Shown: piece by piece, positions 29,201-39,850 of the stretch
How the letters are laid out: each line of letters starts with the position of its first letter
Position numbering within the stretch: position 1 is the stretch's first letter
From: Polaromonas sp.
Lineage (GTDB): Bacteria; Pseudomonadota; Gammaproteobacteria; Burkholderiales; Burkholderiaceae_C
Direction of reading: 5' to 3'
NCBI GenBank assembly: GCA_021737975.1
Contig: JAIPCZ010000007.1
Location: forward strand, 1 to 64,000
Length of the DNA: 64,000 bases
The notes under the pieces: model-generated
The model's input: only the letters and a program-made list of their open reading frames with translations
What the model was told of the DNA's origin: nothing
The model's database searches: none
Program-made: the position numbers and the translations under genes

Positions 29201-29413
29201 GGCCATCTGCTGGGTGGTTGCGCCGGGCCAGTAAGCCCGGACCACCATGGCCCGAAAGGTAAACGGCGGGTCCTCGTCCTGGCCCAACTGAAAGTAGCTG
29301 GCGGCGCCGAGCACCATCAGCACGATCATCAGGAAGCGCGTCAGCGGCGCATGCTCAATGGCCCAGCGGGACAGGTTAAATCCCTTCTCCGGGTGCAGAT
29401 GGAGGTCGCTCAT
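26243..29413 (-). CDS. RND-family efflux transporter, inner-membrane permease
   Basis: A 1056-residue proton-driven RND pump subunit of the AcrB/HAE class (AcrB/AcrD/AcrF family). Seen are an N-terminal helix, the early PPFTFRAMVVRAYWPGATTQQM segment, two large periplasmic loops, and the GLLVDDAIIAVEMMVRKMEEG stretch in helix 4 with the paired aspartates of the proton relay; the second half repeats the fold (helices beginning around residue 545 and 850). Together with the adaptor gene it would form a pump needing an outer-membrane channel encoded elsewhere. Substrate is unknown. It overlaps the adaptor gene by four bases. Confidence 0.92.
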   Translation of the reverse strand: MSDLHLHPEKGFNLSRWAIEHAPLTRFLMIVLMVLGAASYFQLGQDEDPPFTFRAMVVRAYWPGATTQQMAEQVTDKLERTLQDVPYADVIRSYSKPGESQIIFQIKDHARGQEVANVWYQVRKKIGDMRGSLPQGVAGPFFNDDFGDVYGVIYALQAPGFSNTETRDFADEVRQQLLRVPDVAKVELFGVQEEKLYIEISQKRLAQLGLNMSVVLAQLNQQNAVASAGTVQTPQDVVQVRVAGQFNALADLHAMPIRAGDRQLRLGDIADIKRHAVDPPTVKVRFQGQEVIALGVSMTRGGDIIALGKALGTATRQIQETLPLGVTLGQIQDQPRSVATSVNEFVMVLVEAVAIVLAVSFISLGLHKKPGHQPLWRRWTLDMRPGLVVGITIPLVLAMTFLAMNYWGIGLHKISLGSLIIALGLLVDDAIIAVEMMVRKMEEGYDKVRAATFAYEITAMPMLTGTLITAAGFLPIGLAKSATGEYTFAIFAVTVIALCLSWIVSVYFVPYLGTVLLKAPPHVQAPAQEHLPGQVPSHDMYDTPFYNAFRRTLNTCIRHRWLTIAATVALFGLGLFGMGKVQQQFFPDSSRPEIMVDLWSPEGTAFAATEEVAKRVEARLLAQPGVSSVTQWVGSGVPRFYLPLEQVFQQTNVSQLIVLPKDLPTREALRHQLPTLLAQEFPEVRGRVKLLANGPPVPYPVQFRVLGSDPQLLRQHADEVKAVMRQSPSTRGVNDNWNESIKVMRLEVDQAKARALGVTSQSIAQAAKTILSGTSVGEFREGDRLIEMVLRQPLDERKAITDIANAYLPTASGQSIPLLQISKPVFAWEPGVMWREGRDYAITVQADIVEGVQGATVTSQLLPELRILEAKWAQAGQGAVRIAVAGAVAESAKGSSSIMVGIPIMLFITFTLLMLQLHSFSRAVLVFLTGPLGIAGVAGALLLLNRPFGFVALLGVIALMGMIQRNSVILIDQIEQDRAQGVLAWDAIVGAAVRRLRPIVLTAAAAVLAMIPLSRSVFWGPMAVAIMGGLVVATVLTLLALPAMYAAWFRVSPTSR

Positions 29414-30507
29414 GGCGCACCGTTTGCTCTATAAATCATGACTTTCTGGCCTGGTGCCAGCACATGCACGCCGGCCACCACCACCTGCATGCCCGGCTGC
29501 AAGCCGCCAGTCACCACCACATCGTTGCCATCGGCGGTGGCGACTTGCACCACTTGCGATTTCACTGTCATGCTGGTGTTGTCGAGCACCCACACCGCCG
29601 TCGTCTGCCCCTCCTGGCGCAAGGCGCTGGTCGGCAACTTGATCACCGCCAGACCCGGCAGCCGCAGCGCCGTCGGCCAGACCGAGACGGTGCTGCCCAA
29701 TGGCAGCGCATCCTTCGTTTGCACAGCGACCTTCACCGCGAAGGTGCGCGTGGCAGGGTCGGCGCTGGCAGCCACTTCACGAACCAGTCCCTTGAGCGCG
29801 CCCGGCATCGACCAGCGGCGGACCTGGACTTCAGTGCCCAGCCTGATACTGGCCACCTTGTCCTCCGGCACCGAAAAAACAACGTCGCGGACCCCGTCCT
29901 GCGCGACTTGCACCACCGGTGCGCCCGCTGCCACCACCTGGCCGCGCTCAGCCAGCACGGCCGTCACCACGCCCGCCACATCCGCATGCAGACTGGCGTA
30001 AGTGGCCTGATTGCCCTGCACCGACAACTGGGCCTGGGCCTGCTCGAGCTGGGCCCGGGCGGCCTGGACCACCGCATCACGACGCTCCAGTTCGGCCCCG
30101 CTGATGAAATCCTTGTCTTTCAGGGCTTGGTAACGCTTGAAATCTGCCACGGCAAGCGCATGGTTGGTGCGTGCGGCAGCAAGTTGCGCGCGGGCTGCGT
30201 CAGCCGCCAGCTTGAGATCCTGCGGGTCCAACCGGGCAAGCAACTGCCCGGCCCTCACATGCTCACCGGGCTCAACCGGTCGGTCCAGCAGTTTGCCACC
30301 CACCCGAAAACCAAGGCGCAACTCGACGCGGGCGCGCACCTCGCCCGCATATTCAAGCGCGCTTTCCGGGGCTTGTGTGCCCACGGTGATCACCTTGACC
30401 GAACGAATGGGCTCCGCCGATGGTGCCGGCCTGGAACAAGCCATCAAGGCACCTACCGAGACGAGCACCCACCCCCATTTAAAAGTTGCCTTGATACGCA
30501 TGTTCAT
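29410..30507 (-). CDS. RND efflux periplasmic adaptor, lipoprotein (membrane fusion protein)
   Basis: A 365-residue membrane fusion protein linking the RND permease to an outer-membrane channel. The signal peptide ends in a lipobox (LMAC, Cys24), so it is probably lipid-anchored in the inner membrane. The biotinyl-lipoyl-like parts (LGFRVGGKLLDRPVEPGEHVRAGQLLARLDPQD and VVTAVLAERGQVVAAGAPVVQVA) flank an alpha-hairpin at about 95-165 (RAQLAAARTNHALAVADFKRYQAL onward). A second ATG two codons later is an alternative start. A palindrome 53 bases upstream could be the operator of this two-gene unit. Confidence 0.91.
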   Translation of the reverse strand: MNMRIKATFKWGWVLVSVGALMACSRPAPSAEPIRSVKVITVGTQAPESALEYAGEVRARVELRLGFRVGGKLLDRPVEPGEHVRAGQLLARLDPQDLKLAADAARAQLAAARTNHALAVADFKRYQALKDKDFISGAELERRDAVVQAARAQLEQAQAQLSVQGNQATYASLHADVAGVVTAVLAERGQVVAAGAPVVQVAQDGVRDVVFSVPEDKVASIRLGTEVQVRRWSMPGALKGLVREVAASADPATRTFAVKVAVQTKDALPLGSTVSVWPTALRLPGLAVIKLPTSALRQEGQTTAVWVLDNTSMTVKSQVVQVATADGNDVVVTGGLQPGMQVVVAGVHVLAPGQKVMIYRANGAP

Positions 30508-30559
30508 TTGTCCGTTGTTTGGGAAGCCCGACGCCTGTGACCTCCAGATTGGTGCAATA

Positions 30560-30585
30560 TTTTATTGACCAATTGGTTATTAAAA
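30560..30585. promoter_or_regulatory. Imperfect 26-bp palindrome upstream of the efflux operon
   Basis: The 26-base stretch is centred on a perfect ACCAATTGGT, and its two halves match at 22 of 26 positions as an inverted repeat. It is AT-rich within G/C-rich surroundings and lies 53 bases before the adaptor start and about 90 before the divergent zapB-like gene. Size and symmetry fit a TetR-type repressor operator, but no tetR-like gene is adjacent. Confidence 0.5.
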
Positions 30586-30676
30586 TAATACCTGCCAAAA
30601 ACATGTTGTTTTGTAGCCCATCAAGGCCGCACCGCTCGCAAAAATTCGCCTGTCAAAACCCTACAATGCGCCAACT

Positions 30677-30913
30677 ATGTCCGACCTGACCCCCATCGAT
30701 CAAATTACTGAACGGGTGGATCGTTTGTTGCTGCGTTACGACGAGCTCAAGCGCACCAACGCCCTGCTCTACCAGGAAATTGCGTCACTGGCCCAGGAAC
30801 GCGACTCGCTCAAATCGCGTTTGAGCGCCGCGCGGGCACGTGTGGACGTCCTGCTGGCCCGCCTGCCCGAGGCCAGCGCAAGCCCTGCCACGGCGCACAA
30901 AGGTTCCCTATGA
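30677..30913 (+). CDS. ZapB-like coiled-coil cell-division protein
   Basis: A 78-residue protein that is almost entirely predicted coiled coil (heptad-like ITERVDRLLLRYDELKRTNALLYQEIASLAQERDSLKSRL), followed by a short Ala-rich tail. It overlaps zapA by four bases (ATGA), and small coiled-coil genes in this position are taken as ZapB-like partners of the FtsZ ring. Function is inferred from structure and neighbour. A TACAAT box (30662-30667) lies just ahead of the start. Confidence 0.75.
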   Translation: MSDLTPIDQITERVDRLLLRYDELKRTNALLYQEIASLAQERDSLKSRLSAARARVDVLLARLPEASASPATAHKGSL

Positions 30914-31230
30914 AACAGCTTGAGGTCAATATCATGGGCCAGAGCTACATGCTCGGCTGTCCGGAAGGTGGTGAAGCCCGGCTGTTGAATGTGGTGGCCA
31001 GGGTCGATGATGCCATGTGCAAGATTCGCGAAGCCGGCAAGGTGCGCTCACGCGACCGGATTGCCGTGCTGGCTGCCCTCAACCTCGCCTTCGACACGCC
31101 CGAGCAAGCGGGCGCAGGCACGCCGGACGCCCCGGCGGCCAGCCCGTCGCAAAGCGGCGAGGCGGCGAAGCTGAAACAACTGTTGCAGCGGCTCGATACC
31201 GCCCTGAGCAGCGATGACAACCTGATTTGA
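30910..31230 (+). CDS. zapA: Cell division protein ZapA
   Basis: ZapA cross-links FtsZ filaments at midcell. The 106-residue protein has the family core MKQLEVNIMGQSYMLGCPEGGEARLL, then helix VVARVDDAMCKIREAG and the RDRIAVLAALNLAFD segment, and an Ala/Pro-rich linker before a final short helix. It is coupled to the preceding coiled-coil gene by a four-base overlap. The 6S RNA gene that often follows zapA is absent here, since only 16 bases separate it from the convergent next gene. Confidence 0.92.
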   Translation: MKQLEVNIMGQSYMLGCPEGGEARLLNVVARVDDAMCKIREAGKVRSRDRIAVLAALNLAFDTPEQAGAGTPDAPAASPSQSGEAAKLKQLLQRLDTALSSDDNLI

Positions 31231-31246
31231 GGACCGCCCGGCGCAC

Positions 31247-34298
<3,052 letters not shown>

Positions 34299-34305
34299 CG
34301 TTGCC

Positions 34306-34833
34306 ATGGCCTTGTCACACGCGCTCCTGACCTCCTTGCTGGAAAAATCATCCTCCGGCTACGACCTGGCGCGCCGCTTTGACAAGTCGATTGGTTTCTT
34401 CTGGCACGCCACGCACCAGCAGATTTACCGTGAACTCGGGCGCATGGAGTTGGCGGGCTGGATCGCGTCGAGCAGCGCGCCCGATGCCGGCAAGACCCGC
34501 AAACGCATCTACCGCGTGCTGCCCGCCGGACAGGCAGAACTGCTGCGCTGGGCCGCCGAGCCGTCCGCGCCCATGGATTTGCGCGACGAATTCATGGTGC
34601 GCCTGCGCGCCGACGCAGCGCTGGGCGCGCTGGGACTGGCCGCCGAACTGGAACGCCGCATTGCCCTGCATGAAGAGAAACTTGCGCTTTACCGCGAGAT
34701 CGAGCAGCGCGATTTTGCCGAACCCGGCAAGCTTTCGCGCGCGGCGCGCATTCACCACATGATTCTGAAAAAAGGAATTTTGTACGAGGAAAATTCGATC
34801 GCGTGGGCGCGCGAGATGATTGAGGTGCTGTAG
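34306..34833 (+). CDS. PadR-family transcriptional regulator
   Basis: A 175-residue PadR-type protein. The winged helix-turn-helix fills about residues 1-80 (ALSHALLTSLLEKSSSGYDLARRFDKSIGFFWHATHQQIYRELGRME, then the KTRKRIYRVLPAGQAELLRW wing), and the C-terminal helical part (about 90-175) is the Vir_act_alpha_C-like dimerisation region. It is divergent from the fatty-acid fusion gene, with two palindromes between them, so it most likely represses that gene and itself; the effector may be an acyl-CoA, by analogy with other fatty-acid regulators. Start chosen at the ATG that opens the winged helix. Confidence 0.88.
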   Translation: MALSHALLTSLLEKSSSGYDLARRFDKSIGFFWHATHQQIYRELGRMELAGWIASSSAPDAGKTRKRIYRVLPAGQAELLRWAAEPSAPMDLRDEFMVRLRADAALGALGLAAELERRIALHEEKLALYREIEQRDFAEPGKLSRAARIHHMILKKGILYEENSIAWAREMIEVL

Positions 34834-34860
34834 CAGCGGCGGAGGCGCCGCTCCTACAGC
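34827..34860. repeat. REP-like hairpin joining two convergent gene ends
   Basis: GCTGTAG-C-AGCGGCG (34827-34841) pairs with CGCCGCT-C-CTACAGC (34846-34860), a 14-base-pair stem with one C/C mismatch and a GAGG loop. It contains the TAG stop codons of both convergent genes. The TGTAGGAGCGGC core resembles REP-type repeats I recall from pseudomonads and related bacteria. No T-runs, but it may still end transcripts from both sides. Confidence 0.6.
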
Positions 34861-35240
34861 ACGGCCCTTGTGATCAGCAGGCCTGTCACAACCAGCAGCC
34901 AAACCCCCAGCCACAGCAGGCGCACCCGGTTGACTTCGACGCGCTTGACCAGTTGCGCATTTTGGTCTGCCAGCGATTGAATCAGCTCGCTTGACGCCAA
35001 CATCTGCTGGTGCAGGTCGGCCACAGCCACTTGTAATCCGGCGACCTGGGCCTGCAGCGCGGCAACCGAGGGCGGCTCCGACCCCATGGCATCGGCCAGC
35101 GGATTGACCGGCGGCGCCACCGAAGGTTTCTTGCCAACGTTTTGCCACAGTTTTTTGGCCCCGTTGGCCACCTTGGGCGCGTTTTCAATCACATCGCCCC
35201 AGGGCACCATTTTCAACACTGACAGCCAGCCGATCGCCAT
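34854..35240 (-). CDS. Conserved hypothetical protein with coiled coil and C-terminal anchor
   Basis: A 128-residue protein of unknown function. The N-terminus is MAIGWLSVLKMVPWGDVIENAPKVA (amphipathic), then a Pro-rich stretch (about 36-55), a probable coiled coil (about 58-98, with VAALQAQVAGLQVAVADLHQQM) and one C-terminal membrane helix (about 108-126) ending the chain, so it is probably a tail-anchored inner-membrane protein. I recall similar small proteins in other Comamonadaceae, with no known role. It converges on the PadR gene through a hairpin that includes its stop. Confidence 0.72.
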   Translation of the reverse strand: MAIGWLSVLKMVPWGDVIENAPKVANGAKKLWQNVGKKPSVAPPVNPLADAMGSEPPSVAALQAQVAGLQVAVADLHQQMLASSELIQSLADQNAQLVKRVEVNRVRLLWLGVWLLVVTGLLITRAVL

Positions 35241-35304
35241 TCATTCACTCCTCAAGATAAGTCACAAGCCTAACTGAAACCACAATCCCCGATAATCCAC
35301 AGAT

Positions 35305-35358
35305 TGACCATGCTGACCAAATAGACTGGATCAAACATGCCATGGTCAGGCACTTTTT
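35305..35358 (+). promoter_or_regulatory. Possible leader hairpin with T-run before ribBA
   Basis: TGACCATG (35305-35312) and CATGGTCA (35341-35348) form inverted repeats 28 bases apart, followed after four bases by CTTTTT. This could be an attenuator-like structure in the ribBA leader. I see none of the conserved FMN-riboswitch sequence here. Weak evidence. Confidence 0.25.
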
Positions 35359-35383
35359 ACCAAAACCGTTCTCATAACACCCC

Positions 35384-36517
35384 ATGACACAGCCTCATCC
35401 TGTTGCTATCTCCCCTGTTGAAGACATCGTGGCCGACCTGCGCGCCGGTCGCATGGTCATCCTGGTTGACGAAGAAGACCGCGAAAACGAGGGCGACCTG
35501 GTGATGGCCGCCGAGCATGTGACGGCCGACGCGGTCAACTTCATGGCCCGTTTTGGCCGCGGCCTGATCTGCCTGACCCTGACCCGCAAGCGTTGCGAAC
35601 TATTGCAACTGCCGCCCATGACAGTGCGCAATGGCGACAAGAAGGGCACGGCCTTTACCGTCTCCATTGAGGCCGCCGAGGGCGTCACTACCGGCATTTC
35701 GGCCGCTGACCGGGCCCAAACCGTTCGAGTTGCGGTGGCCCGCGACGCCAAGCCCGATGACTTGATTCAACCCGGTCACATCTTTCCCCTGCAAGCCGTC
35801 GAAGGCGGCGTTCTCATGCGCGCGGGCCATACCGAAGCCGGCTGCGACCTGGCGGCCATGGCCGGTTGCGAACCGGCCGCCATGATTTGCGAGATCATGA
35901 AAGACGACGGCACCATGGCGCGCCTGCCGGACCTGCAGCTTTTTGCCGCCGAGCACGGCCTCAAGATCGGCACCATCGCCGATTTGATTCACCACCGCAG
36001 CAGCACCGAGTCCCTGGTAGAGCACTTGGGGGAGCGGCCGATGAAGACCGCTTTTGGCGACTTCACGGCGCATGCCTTCAGGGACAAAACAGCCCATGGA
36101 GTGCATCTGGCGCTGGTCAAGGGCCAGTGGGGTGCCGGCGAGGCCGTGCTGGCGCGTGTGCACGAGCCCTTGTCGGTCCTCGACGCCCTTGAAGTGGGCC
36201 GCACCATGCACTCGTGGAGCCTGGACGCCAGCCTGGCGCGTGTGGCCTCGGAGGGCAAGGGCGTGGTGGTGTTTTTGAATTGTGGTGAAAGCGCCAACCA
36301 GTTGCTGGCCCAGTTTGACGGCACGGCCCGGGCCAGTCACGGCCCGGAGCGCGGCCGCATGGACCTGCGCACCTACGGTGTTGGCGCCCAGATCCTGCGC
36401 GAATGCGGCGTCCATAAAATGACCTTGATGGGCAACCCCCGGCGCATGCCCAGCATGACCGGCTATGGCCTGGAAATTGTCGGCTACGTGACCGCCAAAA
36501 CCCCATTTTCTGAATAG
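35384..36517 (+). CDS. ribBA: RibBA: DHBP synthase with degenerate GTP cyclohydrolase II domain
   Basis: A 377-residue protein of the riboflavin pathway. Residues 1 to about 205 form 3,4-dihydroxy-2-butanone-4-phosphate synthase, which makes the four-carbon precursor from ribulose 5-phosphate; visible are [13 protein letters not shown], the RGLICLTLT segment and [12 protein letters not shown] with the conserved acid/His residues. The C-terminal part (about 206-377) has the GTP cyclohydrolase II fold but lacks the three zinc-binding cysteines (the RVHSECLTGD-type motif reads [12 protein letters not shown]), so that activity is probably lost and another gene must supply it. ribH follows 10 bases later. 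Confidence 0.93.
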   Translation: MTQPHPVAISPVEDIVADLRAGRMVILVDEEDRENEGDLVMAAEHVTADAVNFMARFGRGLICLTLTRKRCELLQLPPMTVRNGDKKGTAFTVSIEAAEGVTTGISAADRAQTVRVAVARDAKPDDLIQPGHIFPLQAVEGGVLMRAGHTEAGCDLAAMAGCEPAAMICEIMKDDGTMARLPDLQLFAAEHGLKIGTIADLIHHRSSTESLVEHLGERPMKTAFGDFTAHAFRDKTAHGVHLALVKGQWGAGEAVLARVHEPLSVLDALEVGRTMHSWSLDASLARVASEGKGVVVFLNCGESANQLLAQFDGTARASHGPERGRMDLRTYGVGAQILRECGVHKMTLMGNPRRMPSMTGYGLEIVGYVTAKTPFSE

Positions 36518-36527
36518 AAAGTTCCCC

Positions 36528-37004
36528 ATGCTGATCGCAAACCAGGGCGCGCTTGCTGCCACCGACCCCCGCCTGAACGGGAAAAAACTCACCATTGGCA
36601 TCGTCCAGGCGCGCTTCAACGCCGACATCACCAACGCGCTGGCGCAGGCCTGCCACGGCGAACTGCTGGCTTTGGGCGTTGAGGAAAAAAATATTACCCT
36701 GGTTCAAGTCCCAGGCGCCCTGGAGGTGCCCGTGGCGCTGCAGGCCATGGCCGAGCAACTCAAGTACCACGCGCTGGTGGCCTTGGGCTGCATCATTCGC
36801 GGTGAAACCTACCACTTTGAACTGGTCGCCAACGAGTCTGGCGCCAGCGTCAGCCGGGTTGCGCTGGACTACCAGATTCCGATTGCCAACGCCATCCTCA
36901 CCACCGAGGACATGGCCCAAGCCGTGGCCCGGCAAACCGACAAGGGCCGCGACGCCGCCCGCGTGGCCGTTGAAATGGCCAACCTACTGGAAGAAATTGA
37001 ATGA
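36528..37004 (+). CDS. ribH: 6,7-dimethyl-8-ribityllumazine synthase
   Basis: RibH condenses the product of RibB with the pyrimidine intermediate, the penultimate step to riboflavin. The 158-residue protein has [31 protein letters not shown] and the active-site segment [20 protein letters not shown] with the catalytic His. It lies between ribBA and nusB, with a four-base overlap into nusB, the common ribBA-ribH-nusB order. Confidence 0.97.
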   Translation: MLIANQGALAATDPRLNGKKLTIGIVQARFNADITNALAQACHGELLALGVEEKNITLVQVPGALEVPVALQAMAEQLKYHALVALGCIIRGETYHFELVANESGASVSRVALDYQIPIANAILTTEDMAQAVARQTDKGRDAARVAVEMANLLEEIE

Positions 37005-37531
37005 GCGAATCTAGCCACCCCAGTCCCTCCACCCGGCCACCGCGCCAACCGCGCAAGGGGCTGACCAGCACCGGCGTGCGCAAGGCGGCAAGCAAGTCCG
37101 ACCGCTCACGCGCCCGTGAATTTGCCGTGCAGGCGCTGTACCAGGTGCTGGTGGGCAAGAACGATGTCGATGCCGTCGATGCCTTCACCCGTGACCTGGC
37201 GGGTTTCAGCAAGGCCGACAGCGTGCATTTTGACGCCTTGCTACATGGCAGCGCCGAACAGGCAGCACAGTTGGACGCGCTGATCCTGCCCTTGCTTGAC
37301 CGCAAGCTCGCAGAGATTTCGCCGGTTGAGCATGCGGTGATGTGGATTGGCGCCTATGAATTGCAGCACTGCCTGGACGTGCCCTGGCGCGTGGTGCTCA
37401 ATGAATGTGTGGAACTGGCCAAGGAATTTGGCGGCACCGACGGCCACAAATACGTGAACGGCGTGCTCAACGGTCTGGCCCGGCAATTGCGCGAGGCCGA
37501 AGTGGCCGCCGACCAGGGCAACACACGCTAG
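37001..37531 (+). CDS. nusB: Transcription antitermination factor NusB
   Basis: NusB joins NusE (S10) in antitermination complexes on rRNA operons. The 176-residue protein has the family core [19 protein letters not shown] from about residue 36, [30 protein letters not shown], and [31 protein letters not shown]. The basic, Pro-rich first 35 residues are an extension compared with E. coli NusB (139 residues). Start overlaps the ribH stop (ATGA). Confidence 0.96.
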   Translation: MSESSHPSPSTRPPRQPRKGLTSTGVRKAASKSDRSRAREFAVQALYQVLVGKNDVDAVDAFTRDLAGFSKADSVHFDALLHGSAEQAAQLDALILPLLDRKLAEISPVEHAVMWIGAYELQHCLDVPWRVVLNECVELAKEFGGTDGHKYVNGVLNGLARQLREAEVAADQGNTR

Positions 37532-37538
37532 CCTGTCC

Positions 37539-38723
37539 ATGAGAATCTCACAGCGCGCCCAGCACATCGAGCCGTTTTATGTGATGGAGGTGGGCAAGGC
37601 CGCCAGCGCCGTGGCGGCGCAGGTGGCACAGTCAGACGCGCCCATGATCTTCCTGAACATTGGCGAACCCGACTTCACCGCCCCGCCCCTGGTGCAGGAG
37701 GCGGCCGCGCGCGCCATCCACGCCGGCTTGACCCATTACACCCCGGCCACGGGCCTGCCCGAGTTGCGCGAGCGCATCAGCGGCTGGTATCACAGCCATT
37801 TCGGGGTGACCGTGCCGGCCAGCCGCATTGTGGTCACGGCCGGCGCCTCGGCTGCACTGCAACTCGCCTGCCTGGCCCTGATGGAAACCGGCGACGAGGT
37901 GCTGATGTCCGACCCCAGCTACCCGTGCAACCGGCATTTTGTGACGGCTGCGGACGCCACGCCGGTGCTGATCCCGACGACGGCGGCAGAGCGTTTTCAG
38001 CTCAGCGCCGACAAGGTGCTCGAGGCCTGGAACCCGCGCACGCGCGGCGTGCTGATGGCTTCGCCCTCCAACCCCACCGGCACCTCGATGGCCCCGGGCG
38101 AATTGCGCCGCATTCACGAACTGGTGAGCCAGCGCGGCGGCATCACCCTGATGGACGAGATTTACCTGGGCTTGAGCCATGACGAAGCCTATGGCCAGAC
38201 GGCCCTGGCGCTGGATGACCAGATCATCAGCATCAACAGCTTCAGCAAATACTTCAGCATGACCGGCTGGCGCCTGGGCTGGATGGTGATGCCCGAGCCA
38301 CTGGTCCCGGTGATCGAACGGCTGGCGCAAAACCTGTTCATTTGCCCCAGCACCCTTGCCCAATACGCGGCACTGGCCTGTTTTGAGCCCGAGAGCCTGG
38401 CCGAGTTTGAGCGCCGCCGAGCCGAGTTCAAGGCGCGCCGCGACTACTTTATTCCTGCGCTCAACGCGCTCGGATTACGTGTGCCGGTGATGCCCGACGG
38501 TGCCTTTTATGCCTGGGCCGACTGCGCGGCTGCCTGTGAAAAATTGGGTGTGAGCGGCAGCTGGGACCTGGCCTTCGCGTTGATGCACCGGGCCCATGTG
38601 GCGGTGACCCCGGGTCGCGACTTCGGCCATGCCGAGACCGCGCATTTCATCCGTTTCTCCACGGCCAATTCGATGCCCCAGCTTCGCGCCGCCATCGACC
38701 GGCTCAAGGTGCTGCTGGCATGA
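37539..38723 (+). CDS. PLP-dependent class I/II aminotransferase
   Basis: A 394-residue fold-type I aminotransferase. The Schiff-base lysine is Lys237 in SFSKYFSMTGWRLGW; NPTGT (178-182) and the FSTANS carboxylate-binding Arg segment near the end (FIRFS) support an intact enzyme. The closest groups are aspartate/alanine-type aminotransferases (AspC/AlaT-like); the exact amino donor cannot be decided. It starts seven bases after nusB and overlaps ybgC by four, so it belongs to the same transcript. Confidence 0.9.
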   Translation: MRISQRAQHIEPFYVMEVGKAASAVAAQVAQSDAPMIFLNIGEPDFTAPPLVQEAAARAIHAGLTHYTPATGLPELRERISGWYHSHFGVTVPASRIVVTAGASAALQLACLALMETGDEVLMSDPSYPCNRHFVTAADATPVLIPTTAAERFQLSADKVLEAWNPRTRGVLMASPSNPTGTSMAPGELRRIHELVSQRGGITLMDEIYLGLSHDEAYGQTALALDDQIISINSFSKYFSMTGWRLGWMVMPEPLVPVIERLAQNLFICPSTLAQYAALACFEPESLAEFERRRAEFKARRDYFIPALNALGLRVPVMPDGAFYAWADCAAACEKLGVSGSWDLAFALMHRAHVAVTPGRDFGHAETAHFIRFSTANSMPQLRAAIDRLKVLLA

Positions 38724-39148
38724 GCACGCTGCATCCCGGCAAGGAGACCTTCGGCTGGCGGGTGCGCGTTTACTGGGAAGACACCGATGCCGGCGGCATC
38801 GTGTTTTATGCCAATTACCTGAAGTTTTTCGAGCGCTCGCGCACCGAATGGTTGCGTGCCCGAGGCATCAACCAGCAGGCCTTGAAGGAGGCCACCGGCG
38901 GCATGTTTGTGGTGGGTGAGGCGCGGGTGCGTTTTCTCAAGAGCGCCCGGCTCGACGATGAACTTCTGGTTACAACTTCGCTGCTGGATGCCGGGCGCGC
39001 CTCCATGACAATCCAGCAACAGGCCTTGTTAACGACAGCTGCCGGGCCTTTGCTGCTGTGCGAGGCCACCATCCGTGTCGGCTGGGTGAATGCCAGCACG
39101 CTGAAACCTGACAGAATTCCCGCACCCATCCTCCACGCACTCACATGA
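38720..39148 (+). CDS. ybgC: Acyl-CoA thioesterase YbgC (Tol-Pal associated)
   Basis: A 142-residue hot-dog-fold thioesterase. The catalytic Asp is in YWEDTDAGGIVFYANYLKFFERSRTEWLR (about residues 15-43), the family signature. YbgC proteins hydrolyse short-chain acyl-CoA or acyl-ACP and are encoded just ahead of tolQ, as here (seven bases). Overlaps the aminotransferase stop by four bases. Confidence 0.94.
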   Translation: MSTLHPGKETFGWRVRVYWEDTDAGGIVFYANYLKFFERSRTEWLRARGINQQALKEATGGMFVVGEARVRFLKSARLDDELLVTTSLLDAGRASMTIQQQALLTTAAGPLLLCEATIRVGWVNASTLKPDRIPAPILHALT

Positions 39149-39155
39149 ACAACGC

Positions 39156-39848
39156 ATGAACCAAGACCTTTCCATATTTCAACTGGTGCTCAATGCCAGC
39201 CTGGTGGTGCAAGGCGTGATGCTGCTGCTGATCAGCGTGTCGATCGCCAGTTGGGCCGCCATTTTCCGCAAACTGTTCTCGCTGGGCAAGGTGAAGGCAC
39301 TTAACGACAGTTTTGAGCGCGAATTCTGGTCGGGCAGCAGTCTGAACGACCTGTTTGCGGCGGCCGCCCAGAACGCCCGCAACGGCGGCCCGATGGAGCG
39401 AATTTTTGCCAGCGGCATGCGCGAATTCCAGAAATTACGCGAGCGCCACATCACGGACGCCGGCACCCTGATGGACGGCGCCCGGCGCGCCATGCGGGCC
39501 AGCTTTCAGCGCGAAATGGACGTGGTGGAAACCCATTTGTCGTTTCTGGCCTCGGTCGGCTCGGTGTCGCCCTATGTGGGCCTGTTTGGCACGGTTTGGG
39601 GCATCATGCACGCCTTTACCGGCTTGGCCGCGCTGACCCAGGTGACGCTGGCAAGCGTGGCACCCGGCATTGCCGAGGCGCTGGTGGCCACCGCCATTGG
39701 CCTGTTTGCCGCCATTCCGGCGGTTGTGGCCTACAACCGCTTTGCGCGTGACATCGACCGCATCGCGATCCGTCTGGAAACCTTCATTGAAGAGTTTTCC
39801 AACATCCTGCAGCGCAATGTGGGCGCGCAGTCCGCTTCGGGGCACTGA
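39156..39848 (+). CDS. tolQ: Tol-Pal system protein TolQ
   Basis: TolQ is the MotA/ExbB-type proton-channel subunit that energises outer-membrane constriction at division. The 230-residue protein has three membrane helices: about 15-38, 135-158 (SPYVGLFGTVWGIMHAF) and 168-192 (ALVATAIGLFAAIPAVVAYNRF), with a large cytoplasmic loop between the first two. Followed after two bases by tolR. Confidence 0.96.
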   Translation: MNQDLSIFQLVLNASLVVQGVMLLLISVSIASWAAIFRKLFSLGKVKALNDSFEREFWSGSSLNDLFAAAAQNARNGGPMERIFASGMREFQKLRERHITDAGTLMDGARRAMRASFQREMDVVETHLSFLASVGSVSPYVGLFGTVWGIMHAFTGLAALTQVTLASVAPGIAEALVATAIGLFAAIPAVVAYNRFARDIDRIAIRLETFIEEFSNILQRNVGAQSASGH

Positions 39849-39850
39849 CC

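Noticed and set aside
26219..29434. Two long plus-strand frames (650 and 418 codons) antisense to the efflux permease
   Set aside because: Very His/Gln/Arg-rich shadow composition with no domain; produced by the codon bias of the permease gene.
31231..31246. 6S RNA (ssrS), often found after zapA
   Set aside because: Only 16 bases separate zapA from the convergent gene, so no room for it.
35241..35383. FMN riboswitch ahead of ribBA
   Set aside because: The conserved riboswitch sequence elements are not present; only an inverted repeat is seen.
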